From Microdochium bolleyi (Eukaryota; Ascomycota; Sordariomycetes; Xylariales; Microdochiaceae): a stretch of 64,000 nt of DNA. The translations under genes were made by a program, and so were the position numbers. The stretch is taken from assembly GCA_001566295.1 (NCBI GenBank), contig KQ964246.1:310001-374000 (forward strand), read 5' to 3'. The notes under the pieces are model-generated. The model searched no databases. It was not told where the DNA came from and worked only from the letters and a program-made list of their open reading frames with translations. Numbering within the stretch: position 1 is the first letter of the stretch; every line of letters starts with the position of its first letter. Positions 1 through 11,367 of the stretch are shown here, in pieces.

Positions 1-2019
1 TCTACAACGATTTTGGCTACGAGAAGCTGGCGTATGGCATGCACCCGTTTCAGGCGCACCGCACGCTGTCGACCGACGTTCCCAAATTCAACATCCTCCA
101 GTCCAGCCCCCAGTGTTCGACGAATCTCTACACATTTCTGGCACCACGTGGGAAGGAGGTACAGGTACCCCAGGCGACAATCTTTGACAGCGAAGGCCGC
201 CTCGTCTGGACCTCTGGATACGAACGCCAGCAGCTCTATGACCTCAAGGTCCAGGCGTACAAGGGTGAGCAATACTTGACCTTTTGGTCGGGCGATGACA
301 CAGTCGGCGGTCACGGCGCGGGCACAATACACATGGTACGTCGCACCAAGATATACTCTGGCATCTGGCACGTGGACTGACATTGTGGTGTCGCTTGTGT
401 CCCTGATCTAGCTTGACAAGAACTACCAAGAATTCAAAAAGATCCAAGCCGCGAACGGCAAGGACGCCGACCTGCACGACTTTGTCATCACGAAAGACGG
501 GACCGCCCTTATCACGATATACGCGAGGCGAGATGTCGATCTGAACAGCGTCGGTAAGCCCTTTGCCGGTCCGGTATGGGACTGCTACATTCAGGAGATC
601 AATATCGAGACGGGCGAGGCCATCTTCGAGTGGAGCGCACTCGATCATCTCAAGATCTCCTCAGCGATGATCGAAATCGGGCCAGCGGGCGAGGACGACA
701 TACCTTGGGACTGGTTCCATATCAATAGTATTGACAAGGATGCCAAGGGCAACTACCTCGTCTCCAGCCGCTTCTTGCAGGCTCTTGTCTACATTGACGG
801 GCGGTCCGGGGACGTGATATGGATCATAGGCGGCAAGGACAACATGTTCACAGACCTGTCCGGGGGCAACGCTACCAACTTTGCCTACCAACACGATGCG
901 CGATGGGCCGATGACGACACGACCATCACCATGTTCGATAATGCGGTCGACGACTACCACCTTGAGCGCGCCCTGACACGCGGGCTCAAGATCCGGGTAG
1001 ACCAGACGGCCATGACCGCGCAGATCGTGACCGAATACATGAACCCACGCAAGATCATTGGCAAATCGCAAGGGTCCTACCAGACTCTGCCCAACGGCCA
1101 TGTCCTGCTCGGGTACGGCGACTCGGCTGCATTCACCGAGTACGCCGCCGACGGCACTGTGCTATGCGACGTGCACTTTGGGCCCGAGGTGCGCTACACC
1201 TTCTCGGATGTCATGTCGTACCGCGTACACAAGTATGAGTGGCACGGGTGGCCCTTGACGCTACCCGTCTCGGTGCTCGACCAGAGCGAGGACCGCGAGT
1301 GGAAGGTCTACGTTAGCTGGAACGGTGCGACCGAGATCAAGGACTGGGTGCTTGAGGGCGCCAACGAGCTCACCTTTGTCAACAAGTCGGGCCAGATGTA
1401 CGAGTCGACCAGCTGGAAGAAGCTCACGAGCGAGACCAAAATCGACTACGAGACGGCCATCGCCCTGCAGTATCACTACCCGGCGTGGCTCAGAGTCGTG
1501 GCCCTCGACGCCGCGGGCAACGTGCTGGGGGTGGGCGAGTCTTTGAACGGCACAGCCGTCGGACAGGTACGTTTCAATCTGATTTACGTGATCTTTGTCG
1601 CCAATCACTCAAATCGCGGGAGCCTGCCTCGTTGCATGACAGCTCCCCCACCACTGGAAGGATCACGGCCTAATCCCTGCTTCACCCACGCCCGATCGTC
1701 GGGCGATCCCCGCACGGACTGTCGTAGAGCGGCTTCTCGAGCCGTCACACATATTGCCCTCCCGACCAACTCAGCTCGATGCTTTTGGATTTAGTACACG
1801 GCTAACGCTCTCCCTTCCCGACTATAGCCATGGCGACGTAACCGCCCGCCGATCGGTGAGGAGCAGGACTGGATGATGCGCGTGCTCGTCTACTTCTGCG
1901 GCGCGCTCAGCCTGTGCATGGCCGGCTACATGCTCAAGTCGATATGGCGGTCATCCGGGGGACACTCGCACCTGCGGCGACGGATGCTGTCGCTGCGGAG
2001 GAGCCAGGCGTGGATATGA
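1..2019 (+). CDS. Arylsulfotransferase (ASST)-like membrane protein, 5' partial
   Basis: Spliced model join(<1..335, 412..1566, 1828..2019); both introns are phase 0 with GTACGT donors and TAG acceptors. The reading frame is open from base 3, so the start lies before the window. The protein resembles fungal ASST-family beta-propeller proteins: repeated aromatic and Asp/Gly-rich strands, for example WDCYIQEINIETGE, IPWDWFHINSID and FAYQHDARW. The last exon encodes one hydrophobic helix (MMRVLVYFCGALSLCMAGYM) followed by a basic tail ending SQAWI, which suggests a C-terminal membrane anchor. The family is named after bacterial arylsulfate sulfotransferases, but the substrate of the fungal members is not established, so an enzymatic role is inference. 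The second intron (261 nt) is long for this genome. The family call is moderately sure and the exon structure is good. Confidence 0.75.
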
Positions 2020-5000
2020 CACAAGTAACGATATATTCCCATGGCACGACTACGCGTTGTCGTATGCACGCGCGTAGGAGAACAGTGCACTACAACATCT
2101 CTCCTATGTAACACGGCAGCATACATACACAAAACAGTGACTCCATTTGGGTACAATGGGATCGCTGAACGGGGGGCATATGGCGCAAGCGATCTGGTTG
2201 GGATGGTTTCGATTCTTTGAAGATAGTTTTTGCATAGAACGATGTTGGGCAGTACGAGTAGCCTCCTGATCTTTTCTTATACATTTTAGTTCTTTCCGGT
2301 TCCAACCCATGTTCCGTAGCCATTTTGGTTTTAAGACAGTGGAGACAGCGGCCTTCGTGGCCTTGGGGAAAAGCAGGGGCACGTCCCGGAAAATCGGGTG
2401 TTGCGGGCGAGTGCGTGCCTCTCTGCGCGCGTGTGTGTGTGTGTGTGTGTGTGTATTCGTGCGGCTTTCGGCAAGCAAGATGCGGTGGATGGATATCTTT
2501 CTTTGCCATGCCTTAACTTAGACTAACTCCCGCGTGGGAAAAGTGGCTGGAAAGATTGGCGACAAATCCTGACTACCGCATTGCAAGTACGTACCCTGCC
2601 TAGCTACTACCTTGCGGGTATGTGTAGACCTAATCTTTACAGGGCGGAAAACCTTTCACAGCTCCTGCACTGGCCTGTGTATGTACTTTTGAAGGCACGG
2701 GCTTATTGCGCCACTGTCGTCAGTGGCTTCGGGGGGATTCCAGGACAAAAGAAATAAGAAGGTGCAATTTCGGATCGTGCCCACCGGGGACTGGATTTCT
2801 CATCAGGAATCCAAGGACAAGGGCAGGGCTGCCACGCGCGCGCGGAGTGGGCTCTCTGGGAAAGCCATCCCGTGCCTGGCCTGACCTTGCAAGTTTGCTG
2901 ACCCAGACAGTGAACTTTTTTTTCGGTGCTGATTGTGTCAAAGCTAGCGGTGTGGGTAAGACCCGAGTCGTCTATAGGCTAGATTCACGCAGTGCTTTTG
3001 TTTCTCGCCGCCGCGGACCTTTCTTTATTGTAAGAGATCGCGGCTTAAGTTAACCCAATGATGCGCCTTACAGCACTATCTTATGAATGCTACATGAGTA
3101 ACCTGCGTGTCCGTCCGCGTTGAGAGTGGGCAATGGATGCGTTTCTCTTGTCCAATTGGGGGGCGAAAGCACACGAGCACTTGCGGTTCCTAGAGATTCT
3201 ACGCCAAGTACCTTGCATGTAATAGCGCCATGGGGCTGTTGTGTCGCTGGACCTGAGTGATGCACAGGGGTCCGGGCATGTTGCCATCCGCGCGTGGCGT
3301 GTTGCAATCTCTGGCGGCCCCATCCCTCTTCAGCTGCAGCGCTGGGACAACAACTACTACTGTACGCTACTGTAGAGACAGTACCTCACTGTGCAACCAA
3401 CAGCTTGTTCTTCTTTCGGAGTCCAGCTGCAGGCAGGCTGCCCCTCTTGGCGTATCTCAGCAGCGCCACCGCGGGCTCGAAAGGTCTGTCAGGGTTCGAT
3501 AAAGGCGATTTCGAGTGTGGGTGCTTCTTTCGCATGGTTTCCTCCGAGTTTGTGAATTCGAAAGATCATTGGTAAAATACGCATAGCCAGGTCTATTTGT
3601 TCACAGCAATGGGGAGCATTATGAAGAAGAAATCGGCCTGGTCATTGGGAGGGCACCCGTTCACACAAGTCTCCAGAAGACGATCCAGGGCAGGTATCCT
3701 GCAGTGAAGTGACCAACAAACTTTCCCCCTGCCAAGAACAGTTGGATTGTCTACATCACACCATGGCCGATCTTGGCCCTTGGTCCAGGCAGCTGTTCAG
3801 GAGCACAGTACCTACCTTTACCTGAAGGTGCGGTCTTTGATGGTCAGATGTGGAACTTGTTGGTCTCCGAGTGCCCGCATATTTGATGTGGTGGCTTTCA
3901 TTTGGTATCTGCTTCGCCTGGCAGGGTCTTGAGTCAGCCCCGTACGGATGACATGCCGGCCAGTCGGACTTCATTTTCCCTGTCTTATCAGAACAAAGGG
4001 ATCTGGGCAAGGAAAGCAAACTTGGGAGCAGTTGTGGCGGGTTCCGGCAAGTTCCAGGACGGAGGACCGCAGTTCGGACAAGCCTGAGCCCCGAAGTCCG
4101 TGCCTTCCTCCTCCTGCTTCAGCAGAGACGCGTGCGTGCCCGGTGTGTGATTGTCCGCCCGTGTCGATTAGCTCGCGCCAGCGAGGCGGAAGACCCAGGC
4201 TTTCGGAATGATGCCAGAACATGCATGCAACTATCCATTCGTCCCGCGTCAAATCTGCGAAGACGCAGCAAGAGCTGAAAGGACAGCGGGAGGGCACGGG
4301 CTGGGCTGGGAGAGCGCCCCACGGCGGCCGACACAATCAATCGCCTTCCCTGTTGCAGTAAACTGATGGTGGCATATATGTGCTTCCCCTGCTTGGGGTC
4401 TCGGATCTCCTGGCCATTAATTACTGGTAATGCCGGAACGGCACGCTGCTCCGTACTTGCTCAATCTCCTACAGACGTTTCGGAAAAAGCAGTTTTAATA
4501 AGCTTGGATTTATGCTTACCGTGTCCCAATCAATTCCCCGCGAGGCTCTTATTGCACTTATTGACTGACTCCGCGTCAGGACTCCTCCCATTACGGGGTC
4601 CGCACTAGAGAGAGCGATCGACACGTCAGCCGTCGTCTTTTCGGGGAAGTTGCGATCGTGACGCGTCTGTATCACCGATGGGTTCTACGTCAGTACATGG
4701 AGCCTGGTCGTTGGTCCATGCTAATATTGCCACCTCGCAATAGCAGAGCCTCTGCCCCCATTTGGGGAGCAATTTAGTTGTAACAACAACACTTCCATGC
4801 AGCGATGGGCGTTGAGGGAGGGGAGGGGCCCATTGGCTACATCGCAGCAACGACTACCAGCCAGTCAAGCCCCGTTGCGAAGAACACAACTCCACATCCG
4901 ACGTCCTTCATATGTCGATCAGTATAGGCCCTCAACCCGGCACCGATTGGACATGGCCAGGTAGTGAAAGGTCCGTTCAGAGCCGTTGGCCGACCTTCCT

Positions 5001-6431
5001 TCTTGGCAACGGAACGAAATGGGGTACGCAACACGCGTCACCCACGATCCGCCGTGCCCATCGAAAACCCTTGCCTTGCAACTCACAATGCAGACAACGG
5101 GAGGCGGAGAGAGCCACCGGTGTGGAACTCCCGCGTCCTGTATGGTGTAATTATGCGAAAGACGCCAAAAAACTAGGCAGCAACAAAAAAGATCAACGGA
5201 ACCACCGAGGAGTACGCGCGTCCGGGAGAGTGTGACGATCACGACTCGTCCAGCCCACAGCGGCACTCGGCAGGCAGGCAGGCAGGCATGCCAGCACCTA
5301 GACACCAGGGCACTGAAAGGGGCTCCTCCGTCCGGATCGACGGCCCCAGGAACAAGCAGATGGGTGACGCAGGGACAATCCTCCACCGACCGCCGCTCTC
5401 TTAGTTTGGTCGGTGTTGAAGTTTGGCTTTACATACATGAATGACGATGGCATATCACGTCCCCCCTGACTGACGAAAGAAAAGGCTGCTTCCGCACATC
5501 CCGGTTTCGAGTCATCGTATAGACTTGTCGAGCGTATACGTAGGTAAGGAGATATATATCTCTGATGTCACTCACCTCCAATCAACAACACGGTACGCCA
5601 TACCTGCCTACTTCCTCCGGTACCTATTACGGCTTCACTTTTCCCCACCACCAATCAACTCAGAGCACGGCGCTCTTTTCCATTAGGCAGGCAGGCAAGG
5701 CAGGAAAAGCCTGGCATGTACATACATACATAAACCGGTAACTCGAACTGGGGCCGCGCCCCCCGGGCCACAGTGACGAAGCGAGTGGAGGAGGGAGGCC
5801 TGCTTTCTTTCCTTCTTCTCGCATGACGACCCACGGCCGGGGGGCAGCGGAGAGGGGCTCCGCAGTGATCGGCCATGCATGACCGGCCCCCGATGCGATT
5901 GCCAATGGGGAACAAGCGACAAGGGGGGTTATCAGGGTTCGTGGAAGGTTTTATTACGGAGTCCTCAGGTCACACACAGCATGCGACGATTGGGAACTCT
6001 TCCAGGTTCTAAGGTTGGCAGGGCCAGTGCAGACAGGGCCCATCAGACAAGGCCCCTTTGGGGACCCGCTATGCTCCCTCCGTATTAGGGCCCAGGGCCG
6101 GCCATCTGGCGTGTCAGTTTTTCATATGGAACAGGATTGATTGCATTGAACAAGGAGACCTCGATCAATTAGCGCTCTCCCACATAACACAAGACAGATC
6201 TCGTGCCTTGCGCATAAATGCTGAATTGATGGTACCTGCAAGAAGTGAAGACAGAGAAAGTCTCTGCAGATTACCCAATAAATCCTTCTAGCCCATGACC
6301 GCCCGAACCCAAAAAAAGACAATTTGACAAGCTTGCCAACCCGAAACGCCTTGACCCCTTTGATATCCGTGTGTACTCCAATGATCCCAGAAATAAACGA
6401 TGCCTCCCGTTACTACAATGCCGCTATGCCT
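2020..6431. other. Gene-free 4.4 kb stretch between convergent genes
   Basis: I see no open frame with recognisable protein features or a consistent splice structure. It contains a (GT)12 microsatellite at 2431-2454, a short GCAG/GGCA repeat near 5270-5290 and another near 5686-5700. It lies between the 3' ends of the ASST-like gene and the sulfotransferase-like gene, so promoters are not expected here except for unseen non-coding transcripts. Confidence 0.5.
2431..2454. repeat. (GT)12 dinucleotide microsatellite
   Basis: Twelve uninterrupted GT units are preceded by a short GC-rich run (ctctgcgcgc). Simple-sequence repeat in non-coding DNA. Confidence 0.95.
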
Positions 6432-7366
6432 CTACTTGATGTACTTCTCAAACACGTAGTGGGCCGAGTAGACGGCAGCGCCGACCATGGCGGAGACGTG
6501 GACCCAGCGCAGGGCGACGTTGAGCATCTGGTTGCGGTTGCGGCGGCGGGAGCGGGCGACAAAGTCCCTGTTGTCGTTGACGTTGGGGAACTTTGAGTCG
6601 TATGGAACGGGGACGTCGAGGAACTCGCAGAGAGGCTCCCAGCCCTCCTTGACGGAGAACTCGAGCAGGCGGTCCTTGGGGACGAGGGAGCGGACCTCCG
6701 CGTAGTGCTTGTTGAAGACGTCCTTGCCTTTGTTGGGGAAGTCGCCCTGGAAGAAGCAGTCGAAGAACTTCTGCAGCATGGGCTGGTACATGCTGGCGGC
6801 CCAGGAGAAGTTGGCGAGGGCCTTGAGCTCCGGGTCGGTGACGCGCCAGTAGACGGTGCGCATGGTGGACGCGTGCCAGGAATCGACGTCGCGGTTTGTG
6901 AGGACGACCTTGGCCTCTGGGTACATCTCGATGAGCTCCTTGGCGAAGGCAATGGCGGGCCAGTCGCAGACGGCCTGGCAGTTGCCGAGCAGCTTGTCCC
7001 AGTCCTTGCGGGTGAACTCGCCGATGCCGTCGTACTTTGCGCGGAGGGCGTCCATCCACAGGAGGGCGTCGGGAGGGTTTTCGATGGAGCAGGACATCAT
7101 GTGGTAGGTGTCGAGGTAGCCAAGCTGCTGCATCGCGGCGCGCATGGCTGTGAGACGAAATTGTCAGTACCGCAAGGTAGAACCGGAGGAGGACAGGTGT
7201 GGTACGTACAGGCAGTGCCGGTGCGGCCGAGGCCGAGGATGAGGACCTTCATGGGGACCTTGCGGGTGCACTTGCTGCGGTCGATGTCGGTGTCGGCCGT
7301 GAAGATGTCGGTGATGGGCCGGCGCGTGTAGCGCTCGGCGTATGTCTGGGGGACGCTGGTGGCCAT
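6432..7366 (-). CDS. P-loop sulfotransferase-like family protein (sulfotransferase_4 type)
   Basis: Spliced model complement(join(6432..7147, 7210..7366)), 290 aa. Exon 1 ends in phase 1 at GTACGT, and the acceptor TCACAG restores the family's N-terminal signature: a nucleotide-binding loop VLILGLGRTGTAS followed by MRAAMQQLGY. Downstream family motifs are DALLWMDALRAKYD, VVLTNRDVDSWHAS (the PSB-like segment with NRD) and a C-terminal part KEGWEPLCEFLDVPVP. A hydrophobic stretch near the end (HVSAMVGAAVYSAHYVF) is a likely single membrane anchor. These fungal proteins are related to PAPS-dependent sulfotransferases, but their substrates are unknown. The start is the first ATG in frame and lies about 40 residues before the P-loop, as is usual. 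Gene call firm, biochemical role open. Confidence 0.85.
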
Positions 7367-10300
7367 TGTGATCGATGTGGGTTGGAAGTTGTGGGTGAAA
7401 GAGTGGCGGTTGAGACGGGAAGTCGGGAGCGATGGACAGGAAAGGACAGCTGCCGGTGCAAGTTGGATGACCAGAGCAGCAACGAAAGGCGATACGAGGT
7501 TGGATGGGAGCAGGCGTAAGGAGATGGATGGAGGGGCCCGGGAATGAGATAAAGTACACAACGGCTGAAAGGGTGGTGGAGTTGGGTGGAAAAGGAGGAG
7601 GCCAGGGGGGGCACTGCCAAGTCGCGGCGAGCAATTCAGCCATCCGTTTCCGTCGCAGTGGGCGGTGCCTGCGTTAGCGGTGGCGTGACAGGGAGCCACC
7701 CCGCCAGTTGGAGCAGCCTCCAGCCTTGAACCGCCTCTGCGCCCGTCCCTTGGATGCACTGCACTCTCGATCGGGCCATGGCGATCTTGGCGGCCCATGG
7801 AGCCCTCGCTCCCGCCCGCCGCCCCTCTGCCGTTTCACCACGCCTGCTCCCGTCGCCGATTGACATCAGCGTCCTGCCGATCCGCCGTCACGAGTTGCCA
7901 GAGTGCTCGGTGCGCAGCTCATCCCATCTTCCCACTCGTGCAGGCTCCCGCAGATCTGGCGATCCGTCGTCCGCTGTCCAGGGACGACAGAGGACGACAG
8001 GACCCGACAAGGGACGAGGCGGTGCCCTCCACCACTGGTGGCAATCTCTCAAAGATTCCAGTCCACCTAGTGCCCGCCAGACTATTTCCTATCGCGCTCG
8101 GCAGCATTTCCCGCGCCTCAGCCTCGCTCTCGGCAGCACTGGTGCACGCCCCTGATTACCCCTTTCATGCAGCATGCCGAGCCTGCCTGCTCACTGGTCC
8201 AACCGTCGCCCTCACTGCTTGCTGTGCTGCACACTGTCTCTCCAACTGTCGCTTGCCTCCAAGTGTTGTTCGTGGATGGTCGATTATCCAGTCGTCGTCG
8301 ATGCGGCTGTAGGCAGATCACTCCGCCCAGCTCGCTCCATCGAGGCGTTGTCGTCGTCGCCGTCAGGCTCCTGGTTGCGAAGAGGATTGTTCTTGACACG
8401 AACAAGACGGGCAGCATCCGGCTCTTTATATCGCTGCCTTTACCGTGCCCCGATCTCATCAGATCGCGGAAGAATGGCGTCAAGCTCGAGGCGGATCCAA
8501 TGGCATCATAGTCAAGTACACTGGGACTGCTGCCCGCCGACGACGTGGTGATCAAAATTGGCAGACCACAGGCAAATCCAACCTGCTCAGAGTTCCAGAC
8601 ACGTCAACGACAACATTAGACGACTATCATTTTCCGACGGCAGCTTCCAAGACAGCCCCTTGGAGATTGATACCGGTGGGCGCCTTCGGCATGCAGCCCC
8701 GGAAATGTGGCTGCAGGCACACTGGCCCCCTCAGCCCACCATGCGAGCCAAAAGCCAGTATCTCTCGTGTGCCTCCCAAGTCGCCATACCCAATCACTGT
8801 GCACCTCTGGCGTAGGATTGCCTGCATGCCAGGTCTCACGAGCACATCCAGCATCAAGATGCGAGTGTGCGAGAGTGTGCCCATTCTTACACATACCACG
8901 CGCTCGGCAGCCCCCTGGAAACGATGCACAATACGGCCTTGTGCTCCTCCGTAGGGCTGGTTGCCAAGCCTTTTGACAATGCCATGATGCCACTTCCCCA
9001 TGCCATGCTGTCTGCCAGCCGCCCCCCGGCGCCCGCCATGTCTGCCACCACGTTGTTGTCTGTCCAGGCGCCGTCAAAACGCCATCTCCAATGCAGCCAG
9101 ACATGACTGATATCACGCAATCGCTTCCCCCTGACCCCCCTTGAGTCAAAGGCATCCCGGCCCCGAGAGAGGATAGATCATGAATAGCGTCCCCCAGCTT
9201 TCCGGCGACACAGGACGCGCGTCTGGGCGTTTCGACGTAATCACCGCCGCAGCATATCGTCCAGGCTGCCACTTTCGGTACCGCTACTTTGTGTACAGCA
9301 GCAATGAGAAAAATACCCCGAATACAATGGCTGAAATACTGCTGCCTTCGATTTCAGGTCAGGTCAGGTGCAGCAAACGCGCGGCCGACTCGTGTTTTTT
9401 CGTCCTTCCCGTGCTGAGATGGCAGCGTACTTTTTGGCAGATGAGGAAAAGTTCGTGGCGTTCCGTGACTTAGTCTAGTATTGGGGAGCTGCTACTGCGC
9501 CTGCTGCTACTGCGGCCAGCCACCCCGGCGGCGTGAGATTCGTATTTTAATGCCAACCACAACACATGGCTGGAACACGTGCTTCTATGTAGTGTATACG
9601 GAAGTACGCAGTAGATCCTTGGACGACCCGCATGGGAGGAACCAGCCCGTCGGGAAGTTTCTGTTCCCGACTGCTCAACACCCCGGATCCCGACAGGCAG
9701 GCAGGCCGCCTTGGAGCTACTGCACTCCGTAAAGACCCTGGATATTGGAACAAAACTGCGGGGAGGGGTACACGACTATCACAAATTACACAAATACGAG
9801 GAAAACTCTATATCGTTCGGGGGTGGTGTGGTAGGTAGACCTACGCTATTGTAGTCAGCCCCCCCTCTCCCTCCAAAAAAAGTCTAGGTGTGCCATAAAC
9901 ACGAGCTTGGAAGGGCTGGTGGTGGCGTCGCGGCACTGCCTTCGATTTTTCCCTCCAACTTCCGCCGAGCCCGCCAGCCCCGGCCTCAGCCCCGGCCGCG
10001 GGACCATTCAAACAAACAGCGGGTTTGGAAGGGGAGCTAATAATAATTGTGTAATTGCGGCTGGACATGACGATACGTTACAGCCAGATGTGTAGTGGGT
10101 GACACTTGTGGCGGCGTCGTTGGGAGGGGCTGGCCTTTTCTCCGCGGATGCTTGGCATGGCGGCTGCCACCTCCTAGGTGCGCTTACTCACTCGCGTTTC
10201 CATCTGACGTGATCTGCTGATATCAGCTTCATCGGCCGGGGCTTGGCTCATTCGCAGTCAAGTCAGCCATCGCTCGAGGCAAGATCATGGAGCAAGAAGC

Positions 10301-11367
10301 TGCTTCAGCAATGTTGAAGGGGGGGGGGGGGGGGGGAAACGAGACTGGAAGCACATGCGCAGCAGCCCTGCGTCTGCAGATGGGAGTGGTCGGGCGCCTC
10401 CGCCTTTGATTTTTGTGTGAAGAGATATTGGCATAGAATGTAGTATCTGGAGACGTCGACTTGAGAAGATAATAAACTTCTAGTTTGTCACAAGGAGATG
10501 GATCCTTTGTTGTCAGTAAAGATGTATGTCATTCTGGGTTGTGCAGCTGAGGGGTGAATTCATGTTGATATCATCGTGAACCTCATTACGGCTCTGTACC
10601 TCTAGTCACTGCAACGCTGTGTTGTGTGAGAACTCGGATACTTGGGCAGATGTGTACATTCGACGGATCATCCCTACTCAAACCAAACTGAGGTTGATAA
10701 CTTCCCACACTCTCAGTCCCCGGATCTTGCCTCTAATACAAGAAGAAAAAGAAGTATACGTGTGCCCGGGTTTTTGTAAGACGATTAGAATATGAGCTGA
10801 GGGGACGATAGATTTCTCTCATATACTTACAAACCTGTTCCTCCACGACTCCGAGTTCCGGCTGAACCGTACGGACCGGCCATAATCAGCCACTGAGAGC
10901 CACGTATAGCAGGCTCTAGATCGGCAAGAGTGTTGGTTGCTGTCGACACTGGACCGTTGCATCAAGGCGCTCCCTTGAGCTCCTTCTCATATCTGATCTC
11001 CGCTCGGGATGCGATAAGAGTTCCTTGTCTCATGGCTACAGAGCCAAGCTGCCACGAGAATTCGAATTGCCAAACAAAAAAATTTCCGAGCTCCTAGTGC
11101 CTGCGAACACATATAAACCACTACAGAAGACTGATCTTGTGGTACAACGTTTAGCTGATCTCTACACGTAGTCGAAACATATTTGATCATTTTATATCGA
11201 AGACCTGTCCCTCTCATCCTTCCATTTATTGTTTACAAGGCATTTCAGACATCACTCTCTCCCATTTCTTTCATATGCATCCTGTTCAGCCCTTGTCACC
11301 ACCACGACCGCCATCGGTATCACGAGCAGGCTATCAACAAGTGATTAAATGGTGTAGACCGCCTTGC
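7367..11367. other. Gene-free 4.0 kb stretch with an 18-base poly-G
   Basis: This stretch lies between the 5' end of the sulfotransferase-like gene and the 3' end of the PKS. Several open frames of 70-220 codons exist, but their composition is that of unselected GC-rich DNA (Ser/Pro/Arg/Cys-rich, no domains, no supporting splice sites). It carries the promoter of the sulfotransferase-like gene, where no clear TATA was seen, and a G18 tract. Confidence 0.5.
10319..10336. repeat. Poly-G tract (G18)
   Basis: Eighteen consecutive G residues between tgaa and aaacgag. A homopolymer run in intergenic DNA; its exact length may be affected by sequencing error. Confidence 0.85.
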
